DNA from: CBCYMI01 sp965183855
Lineage (GTDB): Bacteria > Pseudomonadota > Alphaproteobacteria > Caulobacterales > Maricaulaceae
DNA length: 21,663 bases
Direction: 5' to 3'
NCBI GenBank assembly: GCA_965183855.1
Contig: CBCYMI010000004.1
Span: 1-21,663, forward strand
Shown here: positions 8,158 through 15,576 of the stretch, piece after piece
Position numbering within the stretch: position 1 is the first letter of the stretch
Layout: each line of letters begins with the position of its first letter
Program-made: the position numbers and the translations under genes
Notes under the pieces: generated by a model
Databases searched by the model: none
The model's input: only the letters and a program-made list of their open reading frames with translations
Told to the model about the DNA's origin: nothing

Positions 8158-8649
8158 ATGGAAATTATATTATTAATTGTTCACACCATTATTTGCATCG
8201 GGATTATTGCCCTTGTTTTATTGCAAAAATCTGGTGGTGGAGCGCTTGGAATTGGTGGTGGACAGGGTGGATTTATTTCCACAAGAGGGGTTGCGAGTTT
8301 ACTAACACGACTGACAGCAGGATTAGGTGCAGCTTTATTTATTAATAGTCTTTTACTGGCTTCTGTAATGACACGTGGCAATAAGAGTGTTTTTGATGTT
8401 AAGAAATCTAAACCGCCTATTGAACAAAAAGAAATGCTTCCTGAAAAAAATCTTGAGCCAGTCTTGCCAGATCTTACAATCAATCAGCAATCTGAACCTC
8501 AAAATAAAAATCAAATGAGTAAAGAAACAGGAATTGAACAGCCTGCCAAGATGGATGTGGTAAGTCAAGAATCAGAAAAAAGCCTTAAACAGAATGAAAA
8601 ACAGACAGCTCCTTCAGATTCAACAACCCCATCCCCTGAAAAAGAATAG
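8158..8649 (+). CDS. secG: Preprotein translocase subunit SecG
   Basis: Small membrane subunit of the SecYEG protein-export channel. It has two membrane segments (about residues 2-23 and 45-70). Between them is the signature cytoplasmic loop LLQKSGGGALGIGGGQGGF, near-diagnostic for SecG. The remaining 90 or so residues are a hydrophilic Gln/Glu/Lys/Pro-rich tail; such low-complexity C-terminal extensions are common in alphaproteobacterial SecG and account for the 163-residue length, well above the roughly 110 of enterics. The Shine-Dalgarno region is weak. The tpiA-secG-pyrG order is the usual one in alphaproteobacteria, here with DUF924 inserted. Confidence 0.93.
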   Translation: MEIILLIVHTIICIGIIALVLLQKSGGGALGIGGGQGGFISTRGVASLLTRLTAGLGAALFINSLLLASVMTRGNKSVFDVKKSKPPIEQKEMLPEKNLEPVLPDLTINQQSEPQNKNQMSKETGIEQPAKMDVVSQESEKSLKQNEKQTAPSDSTTPSPEKE

Positions 8650-8668
8650 ATTGGAATACTCTTTTATC

Positions 8669-8705
8669 ATGGAAGATAAAGGAATAGATTGAAGCAATCT
8701 TCCAT
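8669..8705 (+). repeat. Inverted repeat downstream of secG
   Basis: ATGGAAGAT (8669-8677) and ATCTTCCAT (8697-8705) are perfect 9-bp inverted copies, 19 bases after the secG stop. An alternative inner stem GATTG-AAG-CAATC (8687-8699) overlaps the right arm, so only one of the two can form at once. No T run follows, so a simple terminator is unlikely. Confidence 0.45.
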
Positions 8706-8884
8706 TACGAGAGAAAATAATTGGTAGTAATTGATAAAAACATTGCTTTGAAATCAGCTAATACTCTTAAATTTATGGAAGAAAACGTGTTGTCCATAGA
8801 TTCGGCGTTTAAGAAATATCTCTTTAAAACGAGAAAAATCTGATTATAAAAACAAGCAATTCTGTTTGTTCTGGAAAAAATTAT

Positions 8885-8890
8885 TATAAT
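8885..8890 (+). promoter_or_regulatory. Candidate -10 element for pyrG
   Basis: A consensus TATAAT lies 28 bases before the pyrG start at 8918; no convincing -35 is seen. The predicted start site, about 8897, coincides with an upstream in-frame ATG. This argues that translation begins at the later ATG. Confidence 0.4.
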
Positions 8891-8917
8891 GGTAAAATGA
8901 CAGGAATAGAGATAAAT

Positions 8918-10549
8918 ATGACACGTTATGTGTTTATTACAGGAGGTGTGGTTTCGTCTTTAGGGAAAGGCATTGCATCGGCTGCTTTGGGTTCAATTTT
9001 ACAAAAACGGGGTTTTAAGGTTCGATTGCGCAAGCTTGATCCGTATTTAAATGTCGATCCAGGTACAATGTCTCCCTATCAGCATGGTGAAGTTTTTGTA
9101 ACAGATGATGGAGCAGAAACAGATCTTGATCTTGGACATTATGAGCGATTTACGGATATATCGGCAAATCAGAATGATAATATTACAGCGGGACGCATTT
9201 ACCAAAATATTATAGAACGAGAACGTCGGGGGGATTATCTTGGAGCAACCATTCAAGTTATTCCACATGTCACAAATGCGATCAAAGAATTTATTTTATC
9301 TGGAGATTCCGATAATGATTTTGTAATTTGTGAGGTTGGTGGCACAATTGGTGATATTGAAGGTTTGCCTTTTTTTGAAGCTCTAAGACAATTAGGTCAG
9401 CATTTAACACGTTCAAATGCAATATTTATTCATGTTACCTTATTGCCTTATATTGAATCTGCAGGAGAGATTAAAACCAAGCCAACCCAGCATTCCGTTA
9501 AGGAATTAAGATCGATTGGGGTTCAGCCTGATATTTTATTATGTAGATGTGATCGAAAGATTCCGGCTGAAGAACAAAAAAAACTTGCCTTGTTTTGTAA
9601 TGTATCTGAAAATTCTGTTATTCCAGCTCTTAATTCGGATTCCATTTATTCTGTCCCGATTGATTATCATAAAGCAGGATTTGATCGGATCGTTCTTGAG
9701 CATTTTAACATGTCAGATTCGCCTTTGCCTGATCTTGATGACTGGTATCATATTCAACAAATTTTAACGCGTCTGGATGGAAAGGTTACGATTGGAATTG
9801 TCGGAAAATATATTAGCCTACTTGATGCATATAAATCTCTGATAGAAGCTTTACAGCATGGCGGAATTGCCAATAAGGTTCAAATTGATATCAAATGGAT
9901 TAATAGTGAAGCGTTAGAAGGGGATGGTTCAGAGCATTTATTATATAATCTCGATGCGGTTTTAGTTCCGGGTGGGTTTGGGCATCGAGGTTTTGAAGGG
10001 AAAATTCGAGCTGCCCAATATGCACGTATTCATCGTATTCCTTTTTTAGGAATCTGTCTTGGTATGCAAATGGCTGTAATAGAAACCGCACGCAATCTTG
10101 CAGGGTTAACAAATGCGAATACAGCCGAGTTTGATAAAAAGGATATTCTTCCTATTATTGATCTAATGACGGAATGGAAAACAAAAAATAGTGTCGTCAA
10201 AAGAAATAAAGAGGGCGATTTAGGGGGAACAATGCGTCTTGGCAGTTATCAATCCTGTTTAAAAAAAGATAGTCTTGTCTATCAGATTTACAAAAAGGAA
10301 GAAATTTTTGAACGTCACAGACATCGTTATGAAGTAGATATTAAATATAAGGATGTTTTAGAAGAAAATGGAATGCGTGTTTCGGCTTGTTCACCAGATG
10401 GAAAATTGCCTGAAATTATTGAACGTGTTGATCATCCCTGGTTTTTAGGTGTGCAATTTCATCCAGAATTAAAATCCCGTCCATTTAAATGTCATCCTAT
10501 TTTTGCTTCTTTTATTCAAGCGGCAATCAAGCAAAACCGTTTGGTTTAA
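8918..10549 (+). CDS. pyrG: CTP synthase (glutamine-hydrolysing)
   Basis: Makes CTP from UTP with ATP and glutamine, the last step of pyrimidine nucleotide synthesis. From the ATG at 8918 the product is 543 residues, matching the family (545 in E. coli). The synthetase domain opens MTRYVFITGGVVSSLGKGIA, containing the P-loop, with DPYLNVDPGTMSPYQHGEVFV soon after. The C-terminal class I amidotransferase domain has the nucleophile Cys380 in LGICLGMQ and the His/Glu pair in VQFHPELKSRP. An in-frame ATG at 8897 would add seven residues absent from the family and lies at the predicted transcript start, so 8918 was chosen. A weak AGGA is 12 bases upstream. In most alphaproteobacteria kdsA follows pyrG; here rpmF does. 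Confidence 0.96.
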   Translation: MTRYVFITGGVVSSLGKGIASAALGSILQKRGFKVRLRKLDPYLNVDPGTMSPYQHGEVFVTDDGAETDLDLGHYERFTDISANQNDNITAGRIYQNIIERERRGDYLGATIQVIPHVTNAIKEFILSGDSDNDFVICEVGGTIGDIEGLPFFEALRQLGQHLTRSNAIFIHVTLLPYIESAGEIKTKPTQHSVKELRSIGVQPDILLCRCDRKIPAEEQKKLALFCNVSENSVIPALNSDSIYSVPIDYHKAGFDRIVLEHFNMSDSPLPDLDDWYHIQQILTRLDGKVTIGIVGKYISLLDAYKSLIEALQHGGIANKVQIDIKWINSEALEGDGSEHLLYNLDAVLVPGGFGHRGFEGKIRAAQYARIHRIPFLGICLGMQMAVIETARNLAGLTNANTAEFDKKDILPIIDLMTEWKTKNSVVKRNKEGDLGGTMRLGSYQSCLKKDSLVYQIYKKEEIFERHRHRYEVDIKYKDVLEENGMRVSACSPDGKLPEIIERVDHPWFLGVQFHPELKSRPFKCHPIFASFIQAAIKQNRLV

Positions 10550-10564
10550 AGATTGAATTACCAT

Positions 10565-10594
10565 AAAAAAAGCAGCTCTTCGGCTGTTTGTTTT
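10565..10594 (+). terminator. Intrinsic terminator of pyrG
   Basis: An A tract, then GCAGC-TCTTCG-GCTGT (a 5-bp stem with one G-U pair), then TTTGTTTT starts 16 bases after the pyrG stop. This is the A-tract/hairpin/U-tract form of a Rho-independent terminator. Confidence 0.55.
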
Positions 10595-10632
10595 GTATAT
10601 TGAAACGGATATAAATAGGAAATATATTCAGG

Positions 10633-10715
10633 AATTTGTATTTCAAAACTTGATTGTTTATACTGAATACAGTAAACACAATTTGCTAAATGAACAATCA
10701 AGTTTTGAGCAAATT
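10633..10715 (+). repeat. Long inverted repeat upstream of rpmF
   Basis: TCAAAACTTGATTGTT (10643-10658) and AACAATCAAGTTTTGA (10693-10708) are a perfect 16-bp inverted repeat around a 34-base spacer. A further 6 bp pair outside it (AATTTG 10633-10638 with CAAATT 10710-10715) across a small internal loop. The right arm ends five bases before the rpmF Shine-Dalgarno. The left arm fills the spacer of the candidate promoter. No flanking target-site duplication was found, so a small transposon remnant is not supported. Confidence 0.8.
10636..10664 (+). promoter_or_regulatory. Candidate rpmF promoter
   Basis: TTGTAT (10636-10641), exactly 17 bases, then TATACT (10659-10664): one of the best sigma-70-like pairs in the window. 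A start near 10671 gives a leader of about 60 bases. A small dyad ACTG-AATA-CAGT (10662-10673) overlaps the -10 and start region. Confidence 0.6.
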
Positions 10716-10731
10716 AAATAGGAGATAGTCA

Positions 10732-10914
10732 ATGGCGGTTCCAAAACGAAAAACAACCCCATCAAAACGTGGCATGAGACGCAGTCATGACCAGCTAAAG
10801 CAATCTGTTTATATTGAAGACAAGGAATCAGGTGAACTGAGAAGACCTCATCATATTGATTTAAAAACAGGCATGTATCGAGGCAAGCAAGTTCTAGACG
10901 TCAGTGAAGACTAG
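10732..10914 (+). CDS. rpmF: 50S ribosomal protein L32
   Basis: Small protein of the large ribosomal subunit, 60 residues, normal length. It begins MAVPKRKTTPSKRGMRRSHD, the conserved L32 N-terminus, rich in Lys/Arg. The PHHIDLKTGMYRGKQVL segment is typical of alphaproteobacterial L32. The zinc-ribbon cysteines found in some L32 proteins are absent, as expected for this subgroup. A strong AGGAGA precedes the ATG. The gene lies alone between pyrG and eno, where kdsA would normally be, and is not linked to plsX/fabH as in enterics. It has its own promoter with an unusual inverted repeat. Confidence 0.96.
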   Translation: MAVPKRKTTPSKRGMRRSHDQLKQSVYIEDKESGELRRPHHIDLKTGMYRGKQVLDVSED

Positions 10915-11045
10915 CTATCTTAATCTGGTGTGTTTCATCTGGAATATAAATTGGTATTTTTGAAAACTGGATGCGTTTTTTTTAAGAAATATGGGAAAGC
11001 GTGTCTAAACTCGTTGGAAATCAAGATTTTTAGATCAAAATAGAA

Positions 11046-11152
11046 GTAAAGCAAGACTTTATTTAACTGACAATAAACGGGCTTTATTCTAATTGGAACC
11101 TCTAGATAATACGAACTTGATAAAGACAGGCTTGTTTTGAACAGGATAAAGC
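11046..11152 (+). promoter_or_regulatory. Possible alternative pairings in the eno leader
   Basis: GCTTTAT (11081-11087) can pair with TAAAGC upstream (11047-11052). It can instead pair with ATAAAGC (11146-11152), the bases between the eno Shine-Dalgarno and its GTG. The two pairings exclude each other. This is only a pattern of short complementary words in AT-rich DNA; a regulatory role is speculative. Confidence 0.2.
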
Positions 11153-12436
11153 GTGACACAAATAACAAATATTATTGCAAGAGAAATTATGGATAGTAGG
11201 GGGTTCCCTACGATTGAAGCCGATATTATTTTGGAAACAGGAGAATATGGGCGTGCCTCTGTTCCTTCTGGAGCTTCTACAGGAGCGTATGAAGCGCATG
11301 AATTAAGGGATCAGGATCCAGATAGATTTTCAGGAAAAGGGGTTTTAAAGGCAATTGAGCACATAGAAGGTGAGATTTACAATTCTATTGGTGGGCTAGA
11401 TGTTGAAAATCAAACAGAGATTGACATGACCTTAATTGAACTGGATGGAAGTAAAAATAAATCCAGATTAGGGGCAAATGCCATGCTTGCAGTATCACTT
11501 GCCGCTCTTAGAGCTGCTTCAAATACATTAAACATTCCGCTTTATCAGTATATTGGTGGATTTAATGCACGTCATTTACCTGTTCCTCAAATGAATATTT
11601 TAAATGGAGGAGCGCATGCGGATAATCTGATTGATATTCAAGAATTCATGATTTTACCTATTGGCGCAAATCAGTTTAAAGAAGCGCTTAAAATGGGAGT
11701 AGAGGTTTTTTATGCTCTAAAAGCGTGTTTATCCAAACAAGGATTAAGTACGAATGTTGGAGATGAAGGTGGATTTGCACCCAAAATATCTTCAGCTGAA
11801 AAAGCATTGGAATTGATTTCGAATTCCATAGAGGATGCAGGTTATCAATTGGGTAAGGATATTTATTTAGGACTGGATGTTGCTGCAACAGAATTTTATC
11901 AAAATGGTGTGTATGTACTTAAAGGAGAAGGCAAAACGCTTCATTATAGTGAAATGATCGATTATCTTGAAAATTTGGTTAATCAATTTCCAATTTTTTC
12001 AATTGAAGATGGGCTTTCTGAAGATGATTTGGAAGGCTGGAAAGAATTAACGAAAAGATTGGGAAATAGCTGCCAGCTTGTTGGAGATGATTTATTTGTA
12101 ACCAATCCTTTAAGGCTTAAAACAGGAATTGAACAAAATTTGGCAAATGCCTTATTGGTAAAACCCAATCAAATTGGAACGGTTAGTGAAACAATTGAGG
12201 CAATTATGATTGCGCATCAGGCAGGCTATCAGACTGTTATGTCTCATCGCTCTGGTGAAACAGAAGATCATATAATTTCAGATCTTGCGGTCGGATGTGG
12301 ATGTTGTCAGATTAAAACAGGCTCTCTTTCAAGATCGGATAGATTGTCCAAATATAATCAATTATTGAGAATAGAAGAAGATATTGGGCAATATGCGATT
12401 TATTCTGATTTAAAAAATACTGGCAATAGGATATAA
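11153..12436 (+). CDS. eno: Enolase (phosphopyruvate hydratase)
   Basis: Converts 2-phosphoglycerate to phosphoenolpyruvate in glycolysis; in many bacteria it is also an RNA degradosome component. The 427-residue length is normal. It starts at GTG with AGGA six bases upstream, and no ATG fits better. Visible motifs: SGASTGAYEAHELRD, Glu205 in NVGDEGGFAP, the metal-binding SIEDGL and LVGDDLFVTN, Lys337 (LVKPNQIGT), MSHRSGETED (from residue 363) and Lys388 (QIKTGSLSRSDR). Two local oddities are the usual DSRGNP reading DSRGFP, and the region before QIKTGS being cysteine-rich (GCGCC). Core catalytic residues are intact. ftsB follows after 32 bases and pdhA after that, a probable eno-ftsB-pdhA unit. 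Confidence 0.96.
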   Translation: MTQITNIIAREIMDSRGFPTIEADIILETGEYGRASVPSGASTGAYEAHELRDQDPDRFSGKGVLKAIEHIEGEIYNSIGGLDVENQTEIDMTLIELDGSKNKSRLGANAMLAVSLAALRAASNTLNIPLYQYIGGFNARHLPVPQMNILNGGAHADNLIDIQEFMILPIGANQFKEALKMGVEVFYALKACLSKQGLSTNVGDEGGFAPKISSAEKALELISNSIEDAGYQLGKDIYLGLDVAATEFYQNGVYVLKGEGKTLHYSEMIDYLENLVNQFPIFSIEDGLSEDDLEGWKELTKRLGNSCQLVGDDLFVTNPLRLKTGIEQNLANALLVKPNQIGTVSETIEAIMIAHQAGYQTVMSHRSGETEDHIISDLAVGCGCCQIKTGSLSRSDRLSKYNQLLRIEEDIGQYAIYSDLKNTGNRI

Positions 12437-12468
12437 ATATCTCTTTGCCAGATTAGGAGGCATTCAAT

Positions 12469-12786
12469 ATGACAAGAGTACGGCAATATGGTTATATTGG
12501 ATTAATATTGGTTTTGATTGTCTATTTTTTAAGTCATGCCATGCTTGGCAAGCATAGTTTTTATAATTGGATGAATGCCAGAAAAGAAAAGGCTCTTTTG
12601 CTAGAAGAATATGCGCGTGTTTCTAAACAGGAACAGGATTTAAGCGTGGATGTAAAAGCATTACAGGATGAAAGTCTGGATCTTGATTTTTTAGATGAAC
12701 GTGCAAGAAAACTATTGAATCTTGCGCATCCCAATGATTATTTTATAGAATATCAAATTTTGTTATCAGATATAAATGATTCGTGA
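12469..12786 (+). CDS. ftsB: FtsB-like septum formation initiator (DivIC family)
   Basis: Small bitopic division protein that, with FtsL and FtsQ, links early and late parts of the divisome. The 105-residue product has a short cytoplasmic N-terminus, one membrane segment (about residues 9-25) and a periplasmic coiled coil (about 35-70, rich in Glu/Lys/Leu). It ends with a DFLDERARKLLNLAHPND region typical of alphaproteobacterial FtsB/DivIC. A perfect AGGAGG precedes the ATG. The gene lies between eno and pdhA, the standard alphaproteobacterial position, which supports the call despite the low sequence conservation of the family. The pdhA start lies 13 bases downstream. Confidence 0.85.
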   Translation: MTRVRQYGYIGLILVLIVYFLSHAMLGKHSFYNWMNARKEKALLLEEYARVSKQEQDLSVDVKALQDESLDLDFLDERARKLLNLAHPNDYFIEYQILLSDINDS

Positions 12787-12799
12787 GGTTATCAAACAC

Positions 12800-13813
12800 A
12801 TGTCTTCTAAACAGGCACAAAAACAACCATCAGCATCCCTTCAAAAACCATATGCGCTAACAAAACAGGATTCTGTCCAGTTTTATAAAGATATGCTTTT
12901 AATTAGGCGATTTGAAGAAAAAGCGGGTCAGCTTTATGGAATGGGATATATTGGTGGATTTTGTCATTTATATATTGGTCAAGAAGCCATTATTACAGGC
13001 ATGCAATTTTTATTAGAAGAAGGGGATCAAGTTATTACTGGATACAGAGATCATGGTCATATGCTTGCCTGTGGCATGGATCCAAACGGTGTGATGGCTG
13101 AATTAACTGGACGAAAGGATGGATACTCTAAAGGAAAAGGTGGATCCATGCATATGTTTAGCAAAAAAAAGAATTTTTTTGGAGGACATGGAATTGTTGG
13201 CGCTCAAGTTCCGATTGGAACAGGGCTTGCTTTTGCAAACCGTTATAGAGAAAATCATTATATTTCTTTGACATATTTTGGAGATGGCGCTGCCAATCAA
13301 GGACAGGTTTTTGAAAGCTTTAACATGGCTAAATTATGGAATTTACCTGCTTTATTTATTATAGAAAATAATGAATATGCGATGGGAACGAGTGTAGAAA
13401 GATCAACGTCTGAAAGAAGACTATATCGAAGAGGGGCGAGTTTTGGTATTCCTGGATTGGAAGTTGACGGGATGGATATAGAAACTGTTGTTCAAAAAGG
13501 CATGGAAGCTGTTAAACATGTTCGCTCTGGGAAAGGTCCTTTTATTCTGGAAATGAAAACCTATCGTTATCGTGGTCATTCTATGTCAGATCCTGCAAAG
13601 TATAGAAGTCTGGAAGAAGTTCAAGATGTAAGAGATAATAGAGATCCAATTGCCCATATTAAATCCGTACTCTTAAAAAATAAATGGGCAAAAGAGACAG
13701 AATTAAAATCAATTGAAAAGGAAATCAAAAGCATTATAAATAAATCTGCTGAGTTTTCGCAAAAAAGCCCACTTCCAGATCCTGAAGAGCTCTATACAGA
13801 TATTGTTTTATAA
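12800..13813 (+). CDS. pdhA: Pyruvate dehydrogenase E1 component, alpha subunit
   Basis: Thiamine-diphosphate subunit that, with E1-beta, decarboxylates pyruvate and acetylates the E2 lipoyl group. From the ATG at 12800 the product is 337 residues, the usual length. The thiamine-diphosphate motif runs from GDGAANQG (Gly161) to about Asn190 in IIENNEYAMG. GGHGIVGAQVPIGTGLAFA and the loop YRGHSMSDPAKYRS are characteristic. Start choice: an in-frame ATG at 12776 overlaps ftsB and has no ribosome-binding site, whereas 12800 has GAGGT about 10 bases upstream. Unlike nearly all relatives, pdhB does not follow directly; about 500 non-coding bases and a copper oxidase gene intervene. E1-alpha must still assemble with the E1-beta encoded at 15652. 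Confidence 0.95.
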   Translation: MSSKQAQKQPSASLQKPYALTKQDSVQFYKDMLLIRRFEEKAGQLYGMGYIGGFCHLYIGQEAIITGMQFLLEEGDQVITGYRDHGHMLACGMDPNGVMAELTGRKDGYSKGKGGSMHMFSKKKNFFGGHGIVGAQVPIGTGLAFANRYRENHYISLTYFGDGAANQGQVFESFNMAKLWNLPALFIIENNEYAMGTSVERSTSERRLYRRGASFGIPGLEVDGMDIETVVQKGMEAVKHVRSGKGPFILEMKTYRYRGHSMSDPAKYRSLEEVQDVRDNRDPIAHIKSVLLKNKWAKETELKSIEKEIKSIINKSAEFSQKSPLPDPEELYTDIVL

Positions 13814-14323
13814 TCTTTTTATTCTCTGATCATTTTACAAAATCAACTCTGTTTTGAGTTTTTAAAAAAATCTATAGGGTTTTATGTGACACCTTCAGAG
13901 GTTTTTTTAAGTATTTTAAAGATTTAAGATTAACTTCCGAAGTTTTACGCATATATGCTAGGTTATTTCGAATAAACCCAATCTTTGTGAGCGTAATTTA
14001 TTTGAAAGTAAAGCTTTTAGTTTGTAAAATTTCCAGTATGTTTTCTGAAGCATTAAGGATTTTCTGAATAGATATTGTTTTATCCTTCTTTATATATTAT
14101 CATTCCATTATTTTTCCGCAATCTATATTATCTTAAATAAACAGGCTTTATATTCCAATTGATTTTTGGAGGTAGGGTTTGTAATTTTATACAAAGGCTA
14201 ATCATCTGTTTTTTTAATTCATGTAATTTAATTTGATAGATTCCTCTTTCTAAATGAAGTATTTTTTAATATGTATTAATTAAGAATGCAATTCAATTTC
14301 ATATTATAGGAGTAAAAGATTAT
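13814..14323 (+). other. 510-base non-coding gap between pdhA and the multicopper oxidase gene
   Basis: No frame with recognisable protein content was found on either strand, and no tRNA or insertion-sequence end was seen. The left part contains hairpins suited to ending pdhA transcription (13845-13908). The right part presumably contains the oxidase promoter; no clear -35/-10 pair was identified. The length is unusual beside the tight spacing of neighbouring genes and could mark an insertion or a decayed gene. Confidence 0.5.
13864..13908 (+). terminator. Candidate terminator of the eno-ftsB-pdhA unit
   Basis: AAAAAAATCT (13864-13873) can pair with AGGTTTTTTT (13899-13908), one G-U included. 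A compact inner hairpin ACCT-TCAG-AGGT (13891-13902) leads directly into seven Ts. A second weak stem (AACTC/GAGTT, about 13845-13860) lies just before. Stems are short and mostly A-T. Confidence 0.45.
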
Positions 14324-15451
14324 ATGAGATTTTCCAAAAATAATTTGCGATCAATCATGGTTTTATTTGTGATGATTGCATTTAGTAAGAGTTATATTCT
14401 GGCAGAAGAAAGAGTATATTATATTGCAGCTGAAGAAATTGTTTGGGATTATGCACCTCAAAAACATGATATGATGATGGGAACTCCCATGAATGAGGAG
14501 CATCAAGTTTTTTTAAATAGAGAATCAGACAAGATTGGCTCGAGCTATAAAAAAGCATTATTTATTGAATATACAGATTCCAGTTTTACGCAAAAAAAGC
14601 CTGTTCCAAAAGAATGGTCTCATAAGGCTATTTTAGGACCTGTGATTCGAGCAAGTGTCGGAGATACAATTAAAATTATCTTTAAAAACAAAGCATTAAG
14701 AGCTTATAGCATGCATCCTCATGGTGTTTTTTATGATAAATCCTCGGAAGGTGCGATGACAAATGATGGCACGTCCAAAGAACAAAAAAGAGATGATAAG
14801 ATTGCACCTGGAGAAATGTATACATATATCTGGGAGGTTCCTGAAAGAGCGGGACCTTCATCAAAAGATGGCTCTTCTATTGCCTGGCTTTATCATTCTC
14901 ATCTAAGTGAGCCAAAAGATACGAATTCTGGATTAATTGGTGTTATTTTAATCACGGATCCCAAACGTGCAGACAGTGAAGCAAAACCGACGGATATTGA
15001 TCGTGAATTTATTGTTTTATTTAAAGTCTTTGATGAAAATCAAAGCTGGTATTTAGAAGAAAATATAGATAATCTGGCAAAAGAAATGCAAATTTCAACA
15101 GAAAAGATTGATCTGGAAGATGATGATTTTATTGAAAGCAATTTAATGCATGCGGTTAATGGTCGTTTATTGGGAGATTGGCCAATGCCTGTTATGTATA
15201 AAGGAGAACGTGTTCGTTGGTATGTTATTGGATTTGGAAATGAAGTAGATATGCATACCGCACATTGGCATGGCAATACGGCTTTGGTTAATGGTCATAG
15301 GCTCGATACGGTAAGTGTATTTCCTGCTAGTATTGTGATTGCAGACATGATTGCAGATAATCCTGGCATTTGGATGTTTCATTGTCATGTTGATGACCAT
15401 TTAAGTGCAGGAATGACGGGACGTTATCAAGTTCTAGAAGCCAAAAAATAG
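14324..15451 (+). CDS. Secreted ceruloplasmin-like two-domain multicopper oxidase
   Basis: Predicted exported copper enzyme that would oxidise a substrate (Cu(I), Fe(II) or a phenol) and reduce oxygen to water. The 375-residue product has a signal peptide (about residues 1-27, ending ILA before EERVYYIAAEE) and two cupredoxin domains. VYYIAAEEIVWDYAP and the HPHGVFYDKSSEGA stretch resemble ceruloplasmin/hephaestin domains. All copper ligands are visible: His131/His133 (HPHG), His191/His193 (YHSHLSE), His311/His314/His316 (HTAHWHG), and His353-Cys354-His355 with His359 and Met364 (HCHVDDHLSAGM). The type 1 copper ligands occur only in domain 2, since domain 1 has Tyr where Cys would be. That is the layout of trimeric two-domain oxidases. 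It has its own strong terminator and sits inside the pdh cluster, suggesting acquisition. The substrate is unknown; a NirK nitrite reductase is unlikely because the trinuclear His set is complete. Confidence 0.85.
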   Translation: MRFSKNNLRSIMVLFVMIAFSKSYILAEERVYYIAAEEIVWDYAPQKHDMMMGTPMNEEHQVFLNRESDKIGSSYKKALFIEYTDSSFTQKKPVPKEWSHKAILGPVIRASVGDTIKIIFKNKALRAYSMHPHGVFYDKSSEGAMTNDGTSKEQKRDDKIAPGEMYTYIWEVPERAGPSSKDGSSIAWLYHSHLSEPKDTNSGLIGVILITDPKRADSEAKPTDIDREFIVLFKVFDENQSWYLEENIDNLAKEMQISTEKIDLEDDDFIESNLMHAVNGRLLGDWPMPVMYKGERVRWYVIGFGNEVDMHTAHWHGNTALVNGHRLDTVSVFPASIVIADMIADNPGIWMFHCHVDDHLSAGMTGRYQVLEAKK

Positions 15452-15462
15452 ATGTTTTATCG

Positions 15463-15504
15463 AAAAAAGCCAGGAAATAAAACTTCTGATCTTGGCTTTT
15501 TTTT
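15463..15504 (+). terminator. Strong intrinsic terminator after the multicopper oxidase gene
   Basis: AAAAAAGCCAGG (15463-15474) pairs with CTTGGCTTTTTT (15491-15502) over 12 positions with a single G-U. Eight Ts (15497-15504) form the end. It begins 11 bases after the stop and isolates the oxidase transcript from pdhB. Confidence 0.85.
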
Positions 15505-15576
15505 ATAAAAGCTATAAAAGCATTAATAAAATAAGTAAGAAAAGAAATTAGGATGATCATAGATTCTGGTTTTAGT

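Noticed and set aside
10643..10708. MITE or small transposon remnant before rpmF
   Set aside because: The terminal inverted repeats are striking, but there is no flanking target-site duplication and no second copy in the window; a regulatory dyad is simpler.
12776..12799. pdhA start overlapping ftsB
   Set aside because: No ribosome-binding site precedes the ATG at 12776; GAGGT precedes the ATG at 12800, which gives the normal length.
14324..15451. Copper nitrite reductase (NirK) identity for the copper oxidase
   Set aside because: NirK has its type 1 site in the first domain and lacks the complete set of HxH pairs; this protein has a full trinuclear ligand set and a type 1 site in the second domain.
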